Shown here: positions 1 to 13,400 of the stretch, one piece after another
Numbering within the stretch: position 1 is the first letter of the stretch
Layout: each line of letters opens with the position of its first letter
NCBI GenBank assembly: GCA_034509925.1
Contig: CM067526.1
Location: 9,196,244-9,260,243 of the forward strand
DNA: 64,000 bases
Direction of reading: 5' to 3'
Origin: Hirudinaria manillensis
Lineage: Eukaryota > Annelida > Clitellata > Hirudinida > Hirudinidae
Translations under genes and position numbers: made by a program
The notes under the pieces: generated by a model
The model's input: the letters and a program-made list of their open reading frames with translations, nothing else
Database searches by the model: none
What the model was told of the DNA's origin: nothing

Positions 1-63
1 TACACACGGAATTAAATATAAAAAAAGCTAGTGTGATGTAATGCTGGATATAAACGCTTCCAG

Positions 64-574
64 CTATCTGCTGCCCGACAGAAGTGCTGAATCAAAGCGA
101 AAAACCACAGTGGTAAGAAGAAGTTGTAATCCGCATTGGAATCAAACAATTGTATACGAGAACATCTCATGGGAAGAACTTCAAGAAAGATCCCTAGAAT
201 TGACCATTTGGGACCACGACAGACTAACCAGCAACGATTTCTTGGGCGGTGTCAGACTAAACCTAGCTCAAGGTTCTTCAATAAATTTCTCGTCGGTTGT
301 CTGAATATGTTTTGTAAAATTTACAGAGAATTTAAAACTCCGTCAGTATTGAGAAACGATAAATTATTAAATTTGCACATACGTTCTGCGAATAACGTAC
401 TAAAACGTGAAGATTAATAATAACTTTTCACAAGGTAAGCATCAGAGTCAAACAGTGACGTGGATGGATGCCAACGAAGAAGAGTGTATGCTGTGGCAAG
501 CCATGCTTGATAGACCAAACTGTTGGATTGAAGGCACGCTTTTGCTCAGGAACAATATGAATGAGAGGAAATAA
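64..574 (+). CDS. Synaptotagmin-like protein (bitesize/SYTL type), C-terminal C2 domain, partial
   Basis: Two exons, 64-272 and 435-574, join in phase (G|GT) and end at TAA 572-574. The first carries the second half of a C2 domain: YLLPDRS, then a conserved NPHWNQTIVYE block, then LELTIWDHDR and DFLGGVRLNLAQG. The second encodes VTWMDANEEECMLWQAMLD and WIEGTLLLR, the usual C-terminal end of the C2B domain of synaptotagmin-like proteins (Slp/granuphilin, bitesize in flies). These proteins bind phospholipid and tether Rab27-type vesicles to membranes. The upstream acceptor is taken as AG at 62-63, so the rest of the gene lies left of the window. The Slp family call is firm; the exact paralogue is not. 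Confidence 0.85.
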
Positions 575-3500
575 TCAAGTGATCTTGAATTTAAGATGGA
601 TTTGTCATCATCATCGCCGTCATTAACGTCGTCGTCATCATCTTTATCATCAGATCTTTTATTGCTTTTGATCAGTGGGTTGTGATTGATGGATGAGACT
701 GATTGACTTAATATAGGAAGGTCAATACGCGATATTAAGCTACTTTAACGTCAGAAACTATTTATTATTTTGGAATTCTTTAGCGCTTGAAAGGATGCAT
801 CAATTAATTTGACAAATATCTTTATTATTACTTCAGTAATTAGAAATAATAATATTAATAATTTCAATGATACAAACCCATCAAAAACATAAATAATGAT
901 ATTTATGTTAATTGATTATATTTAATATATTTAATGTATTTAATCAAATATTAATTTAAAGTTTATTGAATCAGAACATTTCTTTAGCGATGTTGGTCAT
1001 TACATACTTTTTAATTTAACAACGTTTCCTAATTCCATAAAAAAAAATCTGAAAAATAAAAATTATCGGCTCTTATTAAATTTAATCCTCATTAATTTGA
1101 AAAGTAGATCAAGTTAGATGTCCAGCGACAACAATAACATGCCTTAACATTCGCTCAATTTAAAATTCCTGATAATGTTTTATTTGTACGATTAAAAAAA
1201 TATTTAAAATATGTAATATGATCTAACATAACAAGCTAATAATAAATGCTAACAAAATCGATAATCAAATATTATGATAATTATATTGAATGTTGTTTAA
1301 GAACTACTTTTGAAGTTGCATATTCATTGTATGTACCCAATGCAGTCGTCATCACTATGATAAGATCGCTGCATCCAACGGCCAATTTTGTACTAAATTT
1401 TCTATCTTTTTCCGACGAAGAAGATACAATAAGATAATCAAAAGATTTGCATGGTTTATTGAAAGATTGTAGTGATAACTTCAAATTTGGTAAGTGTTGG
1501 GGTACAAATGGGAAGAATTTTGTCCCCGCCCTATCCCTCCAGTGCCCCTTCCCGAATGACTGTTTCAATAGAATAACGAGTTTGTTTGACCCCATGGAAG
1601 AAGCTGAAATGACATTCCTTGCTGCAGACATGAAAAAAACCTTATGCCCATCCAGAGAAGAAAATTTAGTTACTTCTTAATCAATTACTTAATTTAACCA
1701 TTTACAGTTCTTGGCATTAAACAAGTTATTGTTAATTAACGTTATTAGTTAAAGAAATAGGCGGTAAAACCATATTGTATGCCTAGCATACAATAAATTA
1801 GTTGTTATTATCATTAGAGACAATTTGGAGTGAAGTTGCGAATGTGTGAGGTCTTCTTCATTTGAATGTATAATCATAATTTCTAGTTAATTCTGTCAAA
1901 TCAAACATTGATTGAATGAAGTTTGCACCTCACGATTGAATCACCACTAATTGTTATTTTATCACAATTACGACGTCTGGCTGTATTTATGTCAAGGTTT
2001 TTCATTCAAAGGTTGAAATCCTGCCTAGGTCATAGATCATCTAGGAAATATGAAGATATTTATGTGCTTCATGGAGTTTTTTCAATCACTTTATGTGGAA
2101 AATCGACTTTTGAATGATTTTATGTGCAGACATAAGATGTGGATTTGGTCGTAGGTAAGCAACTCCGTTGTTTAATATTAATTGAATGCTGCAATAGAGA
2201 ACTGGCTATCAAACACTTCGTTCTTCGACTGAAACGCTATTGCTACGTTGTTGACTTTTTACTACCGGTTTTCGGAAAATTTTGAATTGTTCTCGATGTA
2301 GATTCACTTTTCAATGTTCTGAACGATCACAATTTATATTTTTTCTAAATTTTCCGTATATAAAAACATTTTTAGGAGTCTATCTTTCATTTTCATCAGA
2401 AAGTTTCCTTGACAATTGTCGACTTGAGACTAGCCAAAAGCACTTTACGATAATGATAGTCAATTTTGCGTCTTTCAACAATTCATTTGTTCAAATTGCT
2501 CAATTGAACGAAACATTTCAAGAGTAAACAAATTCAAAATTTATGAAAAAATACTATGTGGTTTGAGTCTGATACATATGAATCCCATTAGATAGTGCCC
2601 CAAAATAGTCCACAGAGACTACAGAAGTTGAATAATCATAACTACATATCATCTCATCAGGTGAGGTAAGACGAAGAAATATATCCAGATTTTTCTGGAC
2701 TTAAAAGAAATTCTGAATTAGTCTGGTTAGTGCAGCTTATTCCAATAGTTCTAAAGACCATTTTTTAATGCACCTTTCATAAACAAAGATTGGCCTTTCA
2801 CAAAACTTAATTGGATACTCTTGCATTAGACTTGTCACTCGGAAAGCAAAGAAGGCGGGGGGCCTTGCGTTTTTTTGGCAGCCCCCTACTGGCGGATACG
2901 TATAAATTCACAATCGACCGAGGGACGCGAAGGAGGAAAACGGTCGCTCGCATGTGGTGTAAGCCGGCCTCAACTTGGCAAATGTAAGGGCGACATACGG
3001 CTATGCGATTGTTCAAGAGTGGCTCATACCTCCCTTTTTCACAGCACAATTAGAATTTGAGGTTTCATAACAATTTACTAGAAAGCAAAAGTCTAGTTCA
3101 ATCATTTTCTCCTGCCTCCTTGTGGATATCCGTAGTCCGCTGAATTTAAACAGATATTTTTTTTGATCAAAGGAGTCATCAGAAGATATATCCTCTGTTA
3201 TTGTTACTTAGGCTACAAAAATCAATCTCGGAATTGTTACAAGCCGTCTCGATCTCAAAATAGGTAAAATATACTTAATTTTCAAACAATTCAGTTCCCT
3301 CCTTGTTTTATTTTAATTCAAAATGGGCCTCAAAAATAAAAATAACAAATTAAACACTGAAAAATTCACTTCTAGATTATAAATGAACCATTTGCGAAAC
3401 AAAATGCACGAACAGAATTTTAAGTGAAAGAACGATTAAATTTTGTTTTTACCTCAAATACAAACAGGTCTGTACCGATGAACAACCAGAACTACAATAA

Positions 3501-3954
3501 CACAATTTGTGATTAAAATTCCAAGAGGCCTCAATTTTGTGAATGGCCCTTCCGTGGACCTAAGAGACTGCCAGCTCCCCGCGAGGTGAGGTTCGGACCC
3601 TCAAGCAAAAGTACGATCTTTACTGCGGGATTGATTTGAGAATCGGCACCAGAGCAGACCCCCCATCATGAGTAACAGGATTATCATTCGAAACCACCTC
3701 AAGCCACATCACAATTTACAGACAAAATTCAGTGATCCTACGGAACCGAAAAAAATTAAAATAAAGGATACATACATAATTTTCACCACTTTATACATTT
3801 GTTATACATAGCATAGAATTCTCCAACAAAAGTGCACTCCCGGTTCCAGTCACAGCTTCTACAGTTTTACTCTCCCTCGTTTTGGGAACACAAAGTATTA
3901 TTCGTTCTTAGCTAAGAAAACACTTCCTTATCCAAACATTTTCAACAGCAAAAA
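575..3954. other. Intergenic region between the Slp gene and RPAP2
   Basis: AT-rich sequence including the presumed Slp 3' UTR. A degenerate TCATCATCG/TCGTCGTCA microsatellite lies at about 604-655. A GC-richer block at about 2840-3060 has open frames on both strands but no domain I recognise. I see no convincing gene here. Confidence 0.6.
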
Positions 3955-6900
3955 TTATGTTTGACTCTCTTCTCCCAAAACATAAATTAGGTATTTTGGT
4001 AACAATACACTGGCAATTTCATCAATTTGTTCCATGGTCATTTGAGAAGCTTCAACAGATGCATCATAATCTGAACCAGATGCAATGTTCTTTATAAATT
4101 CATCCTTTAAGGAAAACCTGAGAAAACAGGCAAAACTCAAATATACAGAATAAGTTGACACATCTAAATTCAATGGATACTTACACTTTTAGTAGAACCA
4201 ATGCGACAATTTTCCATTCCGTGCCATCCAACAGAATATTTGTGTTACTGAATCTGAAGAGAAGAACTTTTTAAGAAACATCATCTATAAAAACCATTTA
4301 CTTCTAATAATAGCCATGACAAATAGAAATTGTTGCATACAAGTGCAGGCTAAGCAAAGTTATTCCAATTTAATAAGCCAAGTTAATTAATTTACAAACT
4401 CACTCCAAATAACTGACAAGTTCACAAAAATGATTGAAGACGTTTGTCCTGGTTAGCAACTTATTCAACCCATTTGTTAAAGAGTGGAAACTGGGTAAAA
4501 AAAAACAAGATTAATTAATAAAAAGTACAAACTGGCACCACTATGAAAAGCACCACTTATTTCATATTAATGTGACTTGACATTACTCATTCCAAAATAC
4601 ATCATGTTATAAGAATCAATAAATTTAAAATTAATTGGATTACTTAATCCTTACGCTTGTTTCATTCTTTCTTTCACGATGCCTCTCCGAAGAAGCAGAA
4701 CATTGGAACAGTCAACAATGGACAAAATTTCAAGTCGTTTCTCTTCTTCTTGCTGACAAACATTTTAGTACAAACCACTTTAGTACAGCTTAGTGAAACT
4801 TAGTCAACCATGGCTTACTGGAGAATAGTTTCATAATTAATCTTTACATTTCGTATGTTAAAGTTCAGTACTACAAAAGCCTATTAAAACATTAATAATA
4901 TGATTTAAATTACTATTACTATAATTAATATCATCATCAAGAACCTGATGGGAATGCTTGGCACAGCAATAATAATCCATTCTGAAACTCCATTCTTTAA
5001 CAAAGCTCATAATCTTCTCAAACTTCGGAAGATCTTCTGCTCCCTTTGGCTCATGTTCTTTCATTTCAACCACATCCCCCTCATTCTGCGAATGAATTTC
5101 ATGCGGAGATTCATTTTTAATGTGAACTTTCCCAAACAATTCACAAAGCTCTTCTGATTTGTGGTCGTCCAATCTCAAGCTCCCATCAAATTTTCTTTCA
5201 ATCTCTTCTGTGTTGTTTGACTTTGATTTCTTCCTTTCTATATAAATAAAAATCATTTTCAAAATGCATTGCAAGTATCAAATGACATTGGCATGAAAAC
5301 TGAATCAACAAGTTACTGGTTTGTTGCAACTTCAATTTGGATAGCTATAAGTTCTGAGTTTAAGAAATCAAAGAAACTCAGAAAACATTCACATTGGTTT
5401 TTTAACTAAATGCAATAAAAAAAAAAGATTCCAAAATTTTTGCAAATTTGTGTAAGAAAGATGAAATTACAAGCCAATTAAACATGCTAGTTTAATGGAC
5501 CACCAAAAGAAGATATAAAAAAAGTTAAGTGAAATCAAAAATGTTATATTAGCAATATTAGTTTTAATTAAGCTCCATATTAGTTGAAAATTATCAATGC
5601 CTTAGAGGAAATGACTAACAGTATGAAATCTTGGAGGTAATTAGTAATTATTAAAGAAATTCTGTGCACATTGGAAAATTAAAGCATTAGTCCTAGAAGA
5701 AATAATAATAATAATACTATCATATCATCTATATTGCGTAGGTACATATCCATAAGTACATTTAGCTCACAGCTATCACAAGCCTAATTTATTTAATCTC
5801 TTTTAAACAAGAATCTCATACCTAAGATTTCTTCCAATTCTTCTTTTGAATACTTCACACCGAATCCAATAGCAGTTGCCAGCTTGAAACTTAAAATGTA
5901 GTTCCAGGTAATGAAAAGTCCGAATAAAATTAATATTTAATACATGATTAAATATCTTTGAACTACATTTTGACATTAGTGATTATAATCCATTTCTTAT
6001 AATACATGCCTGTTTAGCATCAATTATAAGTCTGAAATATGATAAAGATCATAATTCATGCTGGATTGTCAAAACTGAATTTTGACTTTTTTAAGTATCC
6101 TAAATTTTTAAGTAAATAATTGTTTAAAATCTTATGATTATAAACATCTAGTTTGTGTCTCTTTGAGGAGACAGCCACTAAAAAGTTTTTCGATAATTCC
6201 ATTGTAAATAAATTACTAGGTATGAGGAAGAGTTAATTTGTTAAACTTCTTTCAGCATGGCATCTAATTGAACTCAATGCATTCAAAATTGTCATCAAGC
6301 TAGTAAAATTTAAAGTTAGAATGGACAACAGTTTCTAACTGAGCATTGGTGTTGTTCATTTTCTCCAATGTTTTTTATGTATCCCTTCCTTCAATCCATT
6401 AATCAAAAGTGTCGAAGGACTTTCATTGTTTTCAAGAAGGAATTCAATTGTTTTATAATTGCTGTCAATCTTGGAAATAGATATCCTAGACATGCAGTCT
6501 TTTCTTATTGAAATGTCATATTTTATTCAATCAAAGCTGAACCTGAATACATCCCAATATATTTTTAACAACTTTCAGTGATAACTCAGACTTTATTACT
6601 CATCCTGTTGCCAAATTAATTCATTGCTGTGTTAAGCTCCAGTTACAATAATACTGTAATAACCCAGGGTCCTCAAACTAATTATGGTAGTTCAGGTTTA
6701 TTGAAAGTGTTCAGATGGCTTTGGAAGCTAATCTATGCCTAATTGTCCTAGTCTTGGAATCTGTTAATTCTCTCGCTCTCTGCTTTCCCTTTCCGATTAC
6801 ATGATTAGTCAAGATTCCTAAGCAAACCCAACCAAAGACTCTGAATAGTACTCCAAACATTAATTAATTGTTAATTTAATTATTTTGCTATATAATTTTA

Positions 6901-8751
6901 ATTATTTGTTAATTATCTATATTCAGGGTTATAACAATACTTATTTGGATCGGATTTGGTTACCTTTTTTTGAGGTTTAGAGTTATTACTCATATAAAAA
7001 GTTGTATGCCAAACATTGTCAGATAATTTCATTTGAACATAATTTTAAATAGCAATTTCAGTTCAAAACCCTTCATTTAAAGATTTGGAAGAATTGTAGG
7101 AAGTTATGCCAAGACCAAACAGTGCAAAAAAAGGCAAATCTGAATTAAAATTTGTAACTTCTTGGCTTTCACTTAGGTGATAGATGTTTTAAAGCAAATG
7201 AAGATTATTTAAATAAATATGTTAATGAAAAGGCCAAAAACTTGAAAGAGCAGTTAAAGATACTAACTCAGGGTGTTAATGAAATTAAAGCAATTATAAA
7301 GACAATAATTTACCAATAATAAATTGGTAAATGTTACAGCCATTCCTGTTGAGAAGCGGGAAAGGGCTGAGAGAGTATAAATAGGTAGAACATTCTAGAA
7401 GTTTCGGTGATGGAACTTTGTTTTACGCACAGTTATCGTTGACGGTTCGATAGAATATTGTTTCCGAGTAGGAAATAAAATACTTTACACCCAAACGTGT
7501 TGTGTGCTGCAACAGTAAAGGTTACGGAAGAACAAGGAAATCAGATTGAACAAAACCTGAAGGAATTGGCCTAAATTTCAGTTACCAAGCTTGGAGAAAA
7601 TAAACAAGAAACCAGACAATAGTCCAATTTCTTTCAGAGCAAGGTTAAAATTCTAATTACAGATGTTTAAGGTTCCAGAACAAAAATTGACAACAACAGT
7701 GACAGGCTGAGGAAGCAAAACAATCCCATTATTTATAATTTGTCAGAAGAAAAAGAATATGGCCTAAAAAAAGATGGAGGTCAAGGTAGAATAAACAATA
7801 ATATTCACAAATAAAAGAATTGTATTAAATGTTAAGAGTAGCACTGAATCACAATTCTGAAGAAATTGCTATAAATAAATCATAATTCTCTTCAGTATAT
7901 TTCCAAAATTTGATTATGAAAATATTCCAAACCTACCAAGTCCTCTCAGTGACAGTTAGACTATTAAACAACTTCAATGACTTTGGAGGTTTACCAAGAA
8001 GATTCCAAACAGGTTCATCTTCAAGTTGGCTCATAAGATAATTTGAACTGAAGTAGCAATTATCACTGCAGAACCTCTAAAATTATTTAAAAAAATAATT
8101 AATATAACTGCAAACCAGTTGCAAATCAGAAAGCTGTTAAGGCAAAAATACCTACACATTCAGATATTGTCTTTGAGGATATAAGACACAAGTACACTTA
8201 CAAATTAATGCAATCAAACTAAAACAAAAATAACTTAATCACAACCAACCCCTCTCTCACAGGATTTTAATGCATGGTATTTGGTAAGGAGGAAAACCTG
8301 CCCAGATTCAGTTGGCTTTTGGATTGATTTTTTGCACAAAGGATAACCACAAATCTCATAAAGACTCCTTTCATCTGTGATATTGTGATATTGCTCTTTG
8401 CTCAACATTTGACACTGGAATAAACACCATCAAATTCATTTATTAAAACCGTCCTTATTAGATTTCCTGGTTGATGCTGGTTTTAGAAGCCTTGGCATAG
8501 TCCAAATTCCAAATTTCAATTTGATCAATATGATTAACTGACTCACCACTTTTTTTAAATCTGATTCCAGCATAACACAGCCTTCATTCAAATTTTCAAT
8601 GTGGCTTTTGATCTTTTCCTTAATCAGAGATTTAATTTTTATCAAATCATTTCTGAAATATAATTATGGCTGAGTTAGTCCTGGATAATTTCAAAATTCT
8701 AATCCCTTATCCAATTAAAAATCTGATTAAACATTACTTTGCGGAACTCAT
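3955..8751 (-). CDS. RPAP2: RNA polymerase II-associated protein 2 (RTR1-type CTD phosphatase)
   Basis: Minus-strand gene assembled from 11 exons: 8738-8751, 8547-8652, 8261-8414, 8156-8196, 7937-8076, 5822-5889, 4945-5237, 4655-4752, 4404-4490, 4185-4253 and 3955-4117. All phases agree and total 1233 nt (410 aa). The RTR1 zinc finger is visible as YEICGYPLC followed by RFCSDNCYFSSNYL. The C-terminal half carries the RPAP2 blocks FEKIMSFVKEW, NGLNKLLTRTNVFNHF and EWKIVALVLLK. RPAP2 removes Ser5 phosphate from the Pol II CTD and helps import Pol II into the nucleus. The start is the only ATG that joins exon 2 in frame. The fourth exon (41 nt, between the two halves of the zinc finger) is the least certain. 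The intron between exons 5 and 6 is about 2 kb and holds a solo LTR. Confidence 0.88.
7332..7514. mobile_element. Solo LTR in an RPAP2 intron
   Basis: A 183-bp unit starts TGTTACAGC and ends GCTGCAACA; the ends are inverted at 8 of 9 positions. It is flanked by a perfect 5-bp duplication GTAAA (7327-7331 and 7515-7519). A TATA-like TATAAATA (about 7376) and AATAAA (about 7468) lie inside, in + orientation. No internal retroelement genes remain, so this is a recombined solo LTR of a Ty3- or BEL-type element; which of the two is not visible. Confidence 0.8.
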
Positions 8752-9615
8752 GGTATTTTAAAGCAAACATAAAGCGGAGTACTCTCAAATTGTTTGGGTA
8801 AAAGTGATATAAATGCTAAGATCAGAAAGATTACATTCCATCGAAATAAATTGACGCCTAACATGTCACATAAAATATTGAATTAAAATTGTAAATAAAC
8901 TTTAAATATTGAATATAAATATTTAGACAACACGATATGACGCAAGAATTGGTTCGCGAATTGCATTTTATAGTCAGAATTTGAAGTAATATTTTCAAAC
9001 GAGCTCGATTGACATTAGACCTATTATTAACTTTGTTAATGTTTTAATTTAATTTAACGATTGAAGCTCTCACTTTAGCGGGGGATGGGCAACATCTGGA
9101 GGAGGGAGACAAATTTAACAGGAGCGAATAAAATGTATGAAGGTATAAGATTTAAGGGCTGCCCGGTCTTAATACGTGTGTTTTTAAATCGCGTGGGGGT
9201 CTAGCCTTACATCTACTATTTCTAAAGTTTGTATTTGGAGACGGTTGGGAGGAATCTATGTACATGAAGGAGGAGCTACGTCCTGTGTTCCCGAATGCTC
9301 TAGGCTGAAAGGAAATGCTGCACCACGAGTAATCAAAACACAACCGAGGAGTGCATATGCTTCGTTTGCGGTATAGAATTCTCAGAAATATTATATTAAT
9401 AATATAAATAATATACTAGCTACATCTAATTAGTGTAGGAATGCTACAATGCCTTTGTTTTTTAATAAGTAAAATTGTAATCTTTGCCAGGGCTGTCTGA
9501 ATCCAGGTTATTATTTCTTCAAATAATATATCAAACTTACATGGGGTGCAATTGCACATCGGAAATCTTGAGTATGAAAATATAAAAATTAAAGGTTGCC
9601 CGGGAACCTTTAGAT
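8752..9615. mobile_element. hAT-type debris upstream of RPAP2
   Basis: This stretch has no host gene. It contains hAT-like terminal motifs: GGGGGATGGGCAACATCTGG near 9078, and AGGTTGCCCGGGAACC near 9592, which reads as an inverted hAT end. The segment at about 8950-9000 (GAATTGCATTTTATAG, then AATTTGAAGTAA) resembles 9660-9710, suggesting two related non-autonomous copies. Boundaries are uncertain. Confidence 0.45.
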
Positions 9616-10101
9616 CAGGGAACGGCAACCTGTATCAATTAACTTTTATTGGCGCGTGAAAGGAAACAAAAAATTGCACTTTATAGACATAAAATTTGAA
9701 GTAAGACAGTGAAACCTGTGAACGATTTGAAATATTTCTAAATCGTAAAAATTTCTAGTGCTTCATTACAACAATAAAATTTTTAAAAAATTGCAAGTAT
9801 TAAGTGAAAATTTAGCTCATTTTACTAGATGTAGAAAGACACTGATCCTGTGCTCAGCTTTGCAAAGCTAGAAGAATCACTTGGAGCGGTTGATAAAGGA
9901 ATTTCGGGAAAAATGTTTTTCAGGTTTTGAAGATCAATTTGCATTATTTTCTGGACATTTCACTTCTGATATCACTAAAAGCACTAAGAAAGCCTGCAGA
10001 TGGTACTATTGGAATTGCAATCAGATTAGGGATCCCGATTTCCCTACTTACCGTCCTGAGATGTTTAAACACTTAAAAAAACTTGCCGCATTGATAATTA
10101 A
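9616..10101 (+). mobile_element. hAT (Charlie/GTF2IRD2-like) transposase relic
   Basis: The left end reads CAGGGAACGGCAACCTG, close to the usual hAT terminal repeat. At 9878-9975 a short reading frame, LERLIKEFREKCFSGFED and then FALFSGHFTSDI-like residues, matches the region of hAT transposases and GTF2IRD2-type proteins where a coiled segment precedes the catalytic core. Only this fragment survives, so it is a dead copy. Confidence 0.5.
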
Positions 10102-10401
10102 TAAAAGTTACTTTTTGTACAATGCAGTGGCAATTTTTTAAACAGCTGTTACAAGCCTGTTAAGAAGTGTTGAGAAGCGGAATAAGCAATGACGTCTCCG
10201 TAAATATGCCATTCTTTCGCTGTTTTGTTCGCCACATTGATCCACACACCTGTACATCGTCAGCGATTGCTGCTTCCTGCCTTCCTAAAAGTTATTTTTG
10301 TACAATGCAGTGGCAATTTTTTAAACAGCTGTTGCTGTTTGCCTGTTAAGAAGACTCTCCGAGTGTTGAGAAGCGGAATAAGCAATGACGTCTCCGTAAA
10401 T
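10102..10401. repeat. Tandemly duplicated A-B-A segment (5' flank of the FkbM-like gene)
   Basis: Unit A occurs at 10102-10204 and 10286-10401; it shares AAAGTTA-TTTTTGTACAATG near its start and AGCAATGACGTCTCCGTAAA at its end. Unit B (TATGCCATTCTTTCGCTG onward) occurs at 10205-10285 and again at 14184-14264. The order A1-B1-A2-LINE-B2 is most simply a tandem A-B duplication with a LINE later inserted at the second A/B junction. B2 lies about 47 bp upstream of the FkbM-like ATG. Confidence 0.75.
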
Positions 10402-13400
10402 TCAATTCAATTCCGCAAATATTTTAAGTGCCTTTTTTATCCAGTCCTAGGATGTCAAGGCACTGCCGACGCACATTAGCATAGACACGACCGAGCACAA
10501 CATAATGAAATAATGAGAACAAAAGACAATTAAAACAAAAAACTAAAATATTTAAGAATAACATTGAATAAACAAATGAGTCTTTAAATTGGTATAAAAA
10601 AGCTCGGGTGTGGCGGCTTTTTGAATGTGAACAGGGAGGGCGTTCCATGTTTTGGGACCATTGACGTAGAAAGAACGGTCGCCAAACTTAACGCTGTGTG
10701 ACGTGGGGACAAAGAACATGGGATGAGATGAAGAGCGAAGATGTGCTCGTCCCGGTATTGTGGTTGTTTTCACCAGTGAAGAGGAGATATATTTTGGCTC
10801 ATCATAGCATAAGACTTTATATATTCCATCCAATCGAAAGCTCACCAAGACTCCGGGCATAGCCCCCTGAAAGGACGGCGCCAATGACAGCTACTTACGC
10901 TGCGTACCTGAGCTCCGCTGGCAGTTCGATGTCGGTTTCGGGCGCGAGAGTTGTAGTGAGCGAAGGTTGCGTGGTATGGCGTTGGTCTCGTATGCGCGTC
11001 GTATTGTGGGAAGAAGAGAGAGAGAGGGGGAAGGCAGGTGTGCAAAAGATTCGACCGACAAGAACATCCGCCTGATCAGCGGGTGTGGCCCGGCCCCGGA
11101 GAACGTCAGAGGTATAATGGGCCGAAACGTTTGCAGATGGGGCTACCTCTCTGAGGATTCTTGTCGGCGCTCGCACAGAGTATCAATTTCTATTATTGAA
11201 GAGACTTTATACGAAATCCTGTAGGGTATTTTAAGCCAGTGTAGACTCTTCATCACCGGTGTGATGTGCTCAGAGATCCTGGTTCCAGAGATGAGCCTGG
11301 CCGCTGCATTCAACACACCCTGATAGTAGTGGAGCATGCTATTACTAACATTTGTAAGCAAAGAGTTGCAGTAATCAAGTTTTGTCAGAATGAACGGAAC
11401 TACCAGGGTAACAAATGTGTCATGCGGAATTAATGGCTTTGCCTCTCTGAGAACACGAAGTGTAGCATAACAGCTTGCAGACACTCTTCTCGCATGCTCA
11501 TCCATTGTCAAGCCAGAGTCTAAGTAGGCCCCAAGATTTCGGACTGTCTCCGACGGAACAATATCAGCTCCATGAAGATGCAAAGGCATTGCAGGGATAA
11601 GCTTTCGTTTTGAATCAGAACCAAACCATATTGCGTCTGTTTTATTAGAGTTAAGATGGAGACGTTTAGAGGATGCCCGGGCATCGATCTCACTGAAGCA
11701 TTCCGCAATCTGCTGAAGAAGACATTCAACATCATCTGGTTTTGAGTAACTGTATATTTGAATGTCATCCGCATGTTGATGACTGTCGAGGCCATGTCGC
11801 TTAACAATTTGCTCTATATCAGTTACATATAGAGAAAAGAGAATTGGTCCGAGGACTGAGCCCTGTGGAACGCCACTTGAGATGCCCTCAGTAACCATAT
11901 CATGACCGCCACTTGACAATATTGTTTGCTTTCTGCCAGTAAGGTACGATGTGAACCATCCCAGCGCCGCCTGATGCACTCCGAATGATTTCTCCAACCT
12001 ATTTAGGAGTCTTCCGTGGTCAACAGTGTCGAATGCTGCGGACATGTCCAGGAGGAGGAGTAGAGAAACATTACCGAGATCAAATGCACTGCGAATGTCT
12101 GAAACAACTTTCAGAACCGCCATCTCAGTGGAATGATGCCGACGGTAAGCAGTTTGTGTTGCTGGAAGCAAGGCATTGCAATCAAGGTAGTTAACAAGTC
12201 GTCTCAGCACAAGACGCTCTAGAAGCTTGGAGATTACACTGAGGTTTGAGATGGGTCTATACGACGAACACTGAAGAGGATCAAGGCCTGCTTTCTTGAG
12301 TATGGGACGTACCTGTGCAATCTTGAAGGATAGAGGTACGTAACCTGTGGAAAGGGAGATATTGAAGAGTTGCACTAGGAATGGTGCAAGTACGAACGAA
12401 AGTTATTTGAGGAGCCAAGTTGGAATTGGATCAAGACCGCACTGTTTATTAGGAAGTGAGTGGATCAGCATTACCACCTTGAGGTTGGACCAAGTTGGTT
12501 CAATTCTGTGTCGGTTAAGTTAGAGAATCCAGGAGGAGGAGACCCAGCAGTTGACTCACATATGCCCCCGAGCTTGTCATTAAGATAGCTGGAAAAATCT
12601 CTGGGAGAAGGTGCGACTGATCTCTGGGGGTTTCGCCCAAAACCGGTGGCCTCCTTTATAAGTTTCCAGCGTCTCTCAGGATGACATATCTCACTAATAG
12701 GCTTTTTGTATAATAGGTTCGCCGTTTTGAGCGTAGTAACTTTAGATATGAACGAGTTGCAGTTTTGAGTGCATGACCCGTCATCACTCTTCTGAGCCTT
12801 GCGAGACATCGTCTTCGCCGCCAGCACTCGACATAAAACCAGGGTTGCTTGTACCTACAGGGATGAGATAGTATTTGGAAGAAGTGAATCAATAATATCT
12901 ACGAGGGTTGAATTGTAGAGAGCTGCCATCTCATCTACATCGTCAGGAAAGGACCATTGGTCACCACAGAGAACTGATAGACTGAGTTGTTGAATTAGTT
13001 GGGTCACGTCCAGGCGCCAGCATCTGCAAACATGACAAGAGGCCACTGGGGGTCGTAAGAGTGGAAAAGTTGTGTTCCAGAAGAGCAGGCGATGATCAGA
13101 AAGAGCAGTGTCCACCCTCTCAACAACAACACTTTGATGACAGTTTTCATGTTGAAGAACAACATCGGTCATGTATCGGTCCATCAACCCTCACCACCAG
13201 ACCCAGTGAAGATAGAATGCCTCCTCATTGACTGGGTCATCATGACACTCAAGATGTATGTTGAAGTCACCAGCGATGAACAACACTGGGGAGATGACGA
13301 CAAACCTGCTCAGGAGTTCAGTTAACTCCGAGAAAAACTTTTTTCGTATAGGACCGGTTCTGTAAATTGTGAGTAGATTGATGCATTTTCCTCGTAAATA

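Noticed and set aside
3150..3165. CCGCTGAATTTAA, as at the start of 28S rRNA
   Set aside because: The match is only about 13 nt and the flanks do not follow 28S, so it is not called as rRNA.
3575..3605. GGTTCGGACCC, a possible Pol III B box or tRNA T-arm
   Set aside because: No A box, acceptor stem or anticodon arm can be folded around it.
10895..11224. Overlapping open frames on both strands at 10.9-11.2 kb
   Set aside because: They lie in the GC-rich 3' UTR of LINE copy A and have no coding similarity; the same shadows recur in copy C.
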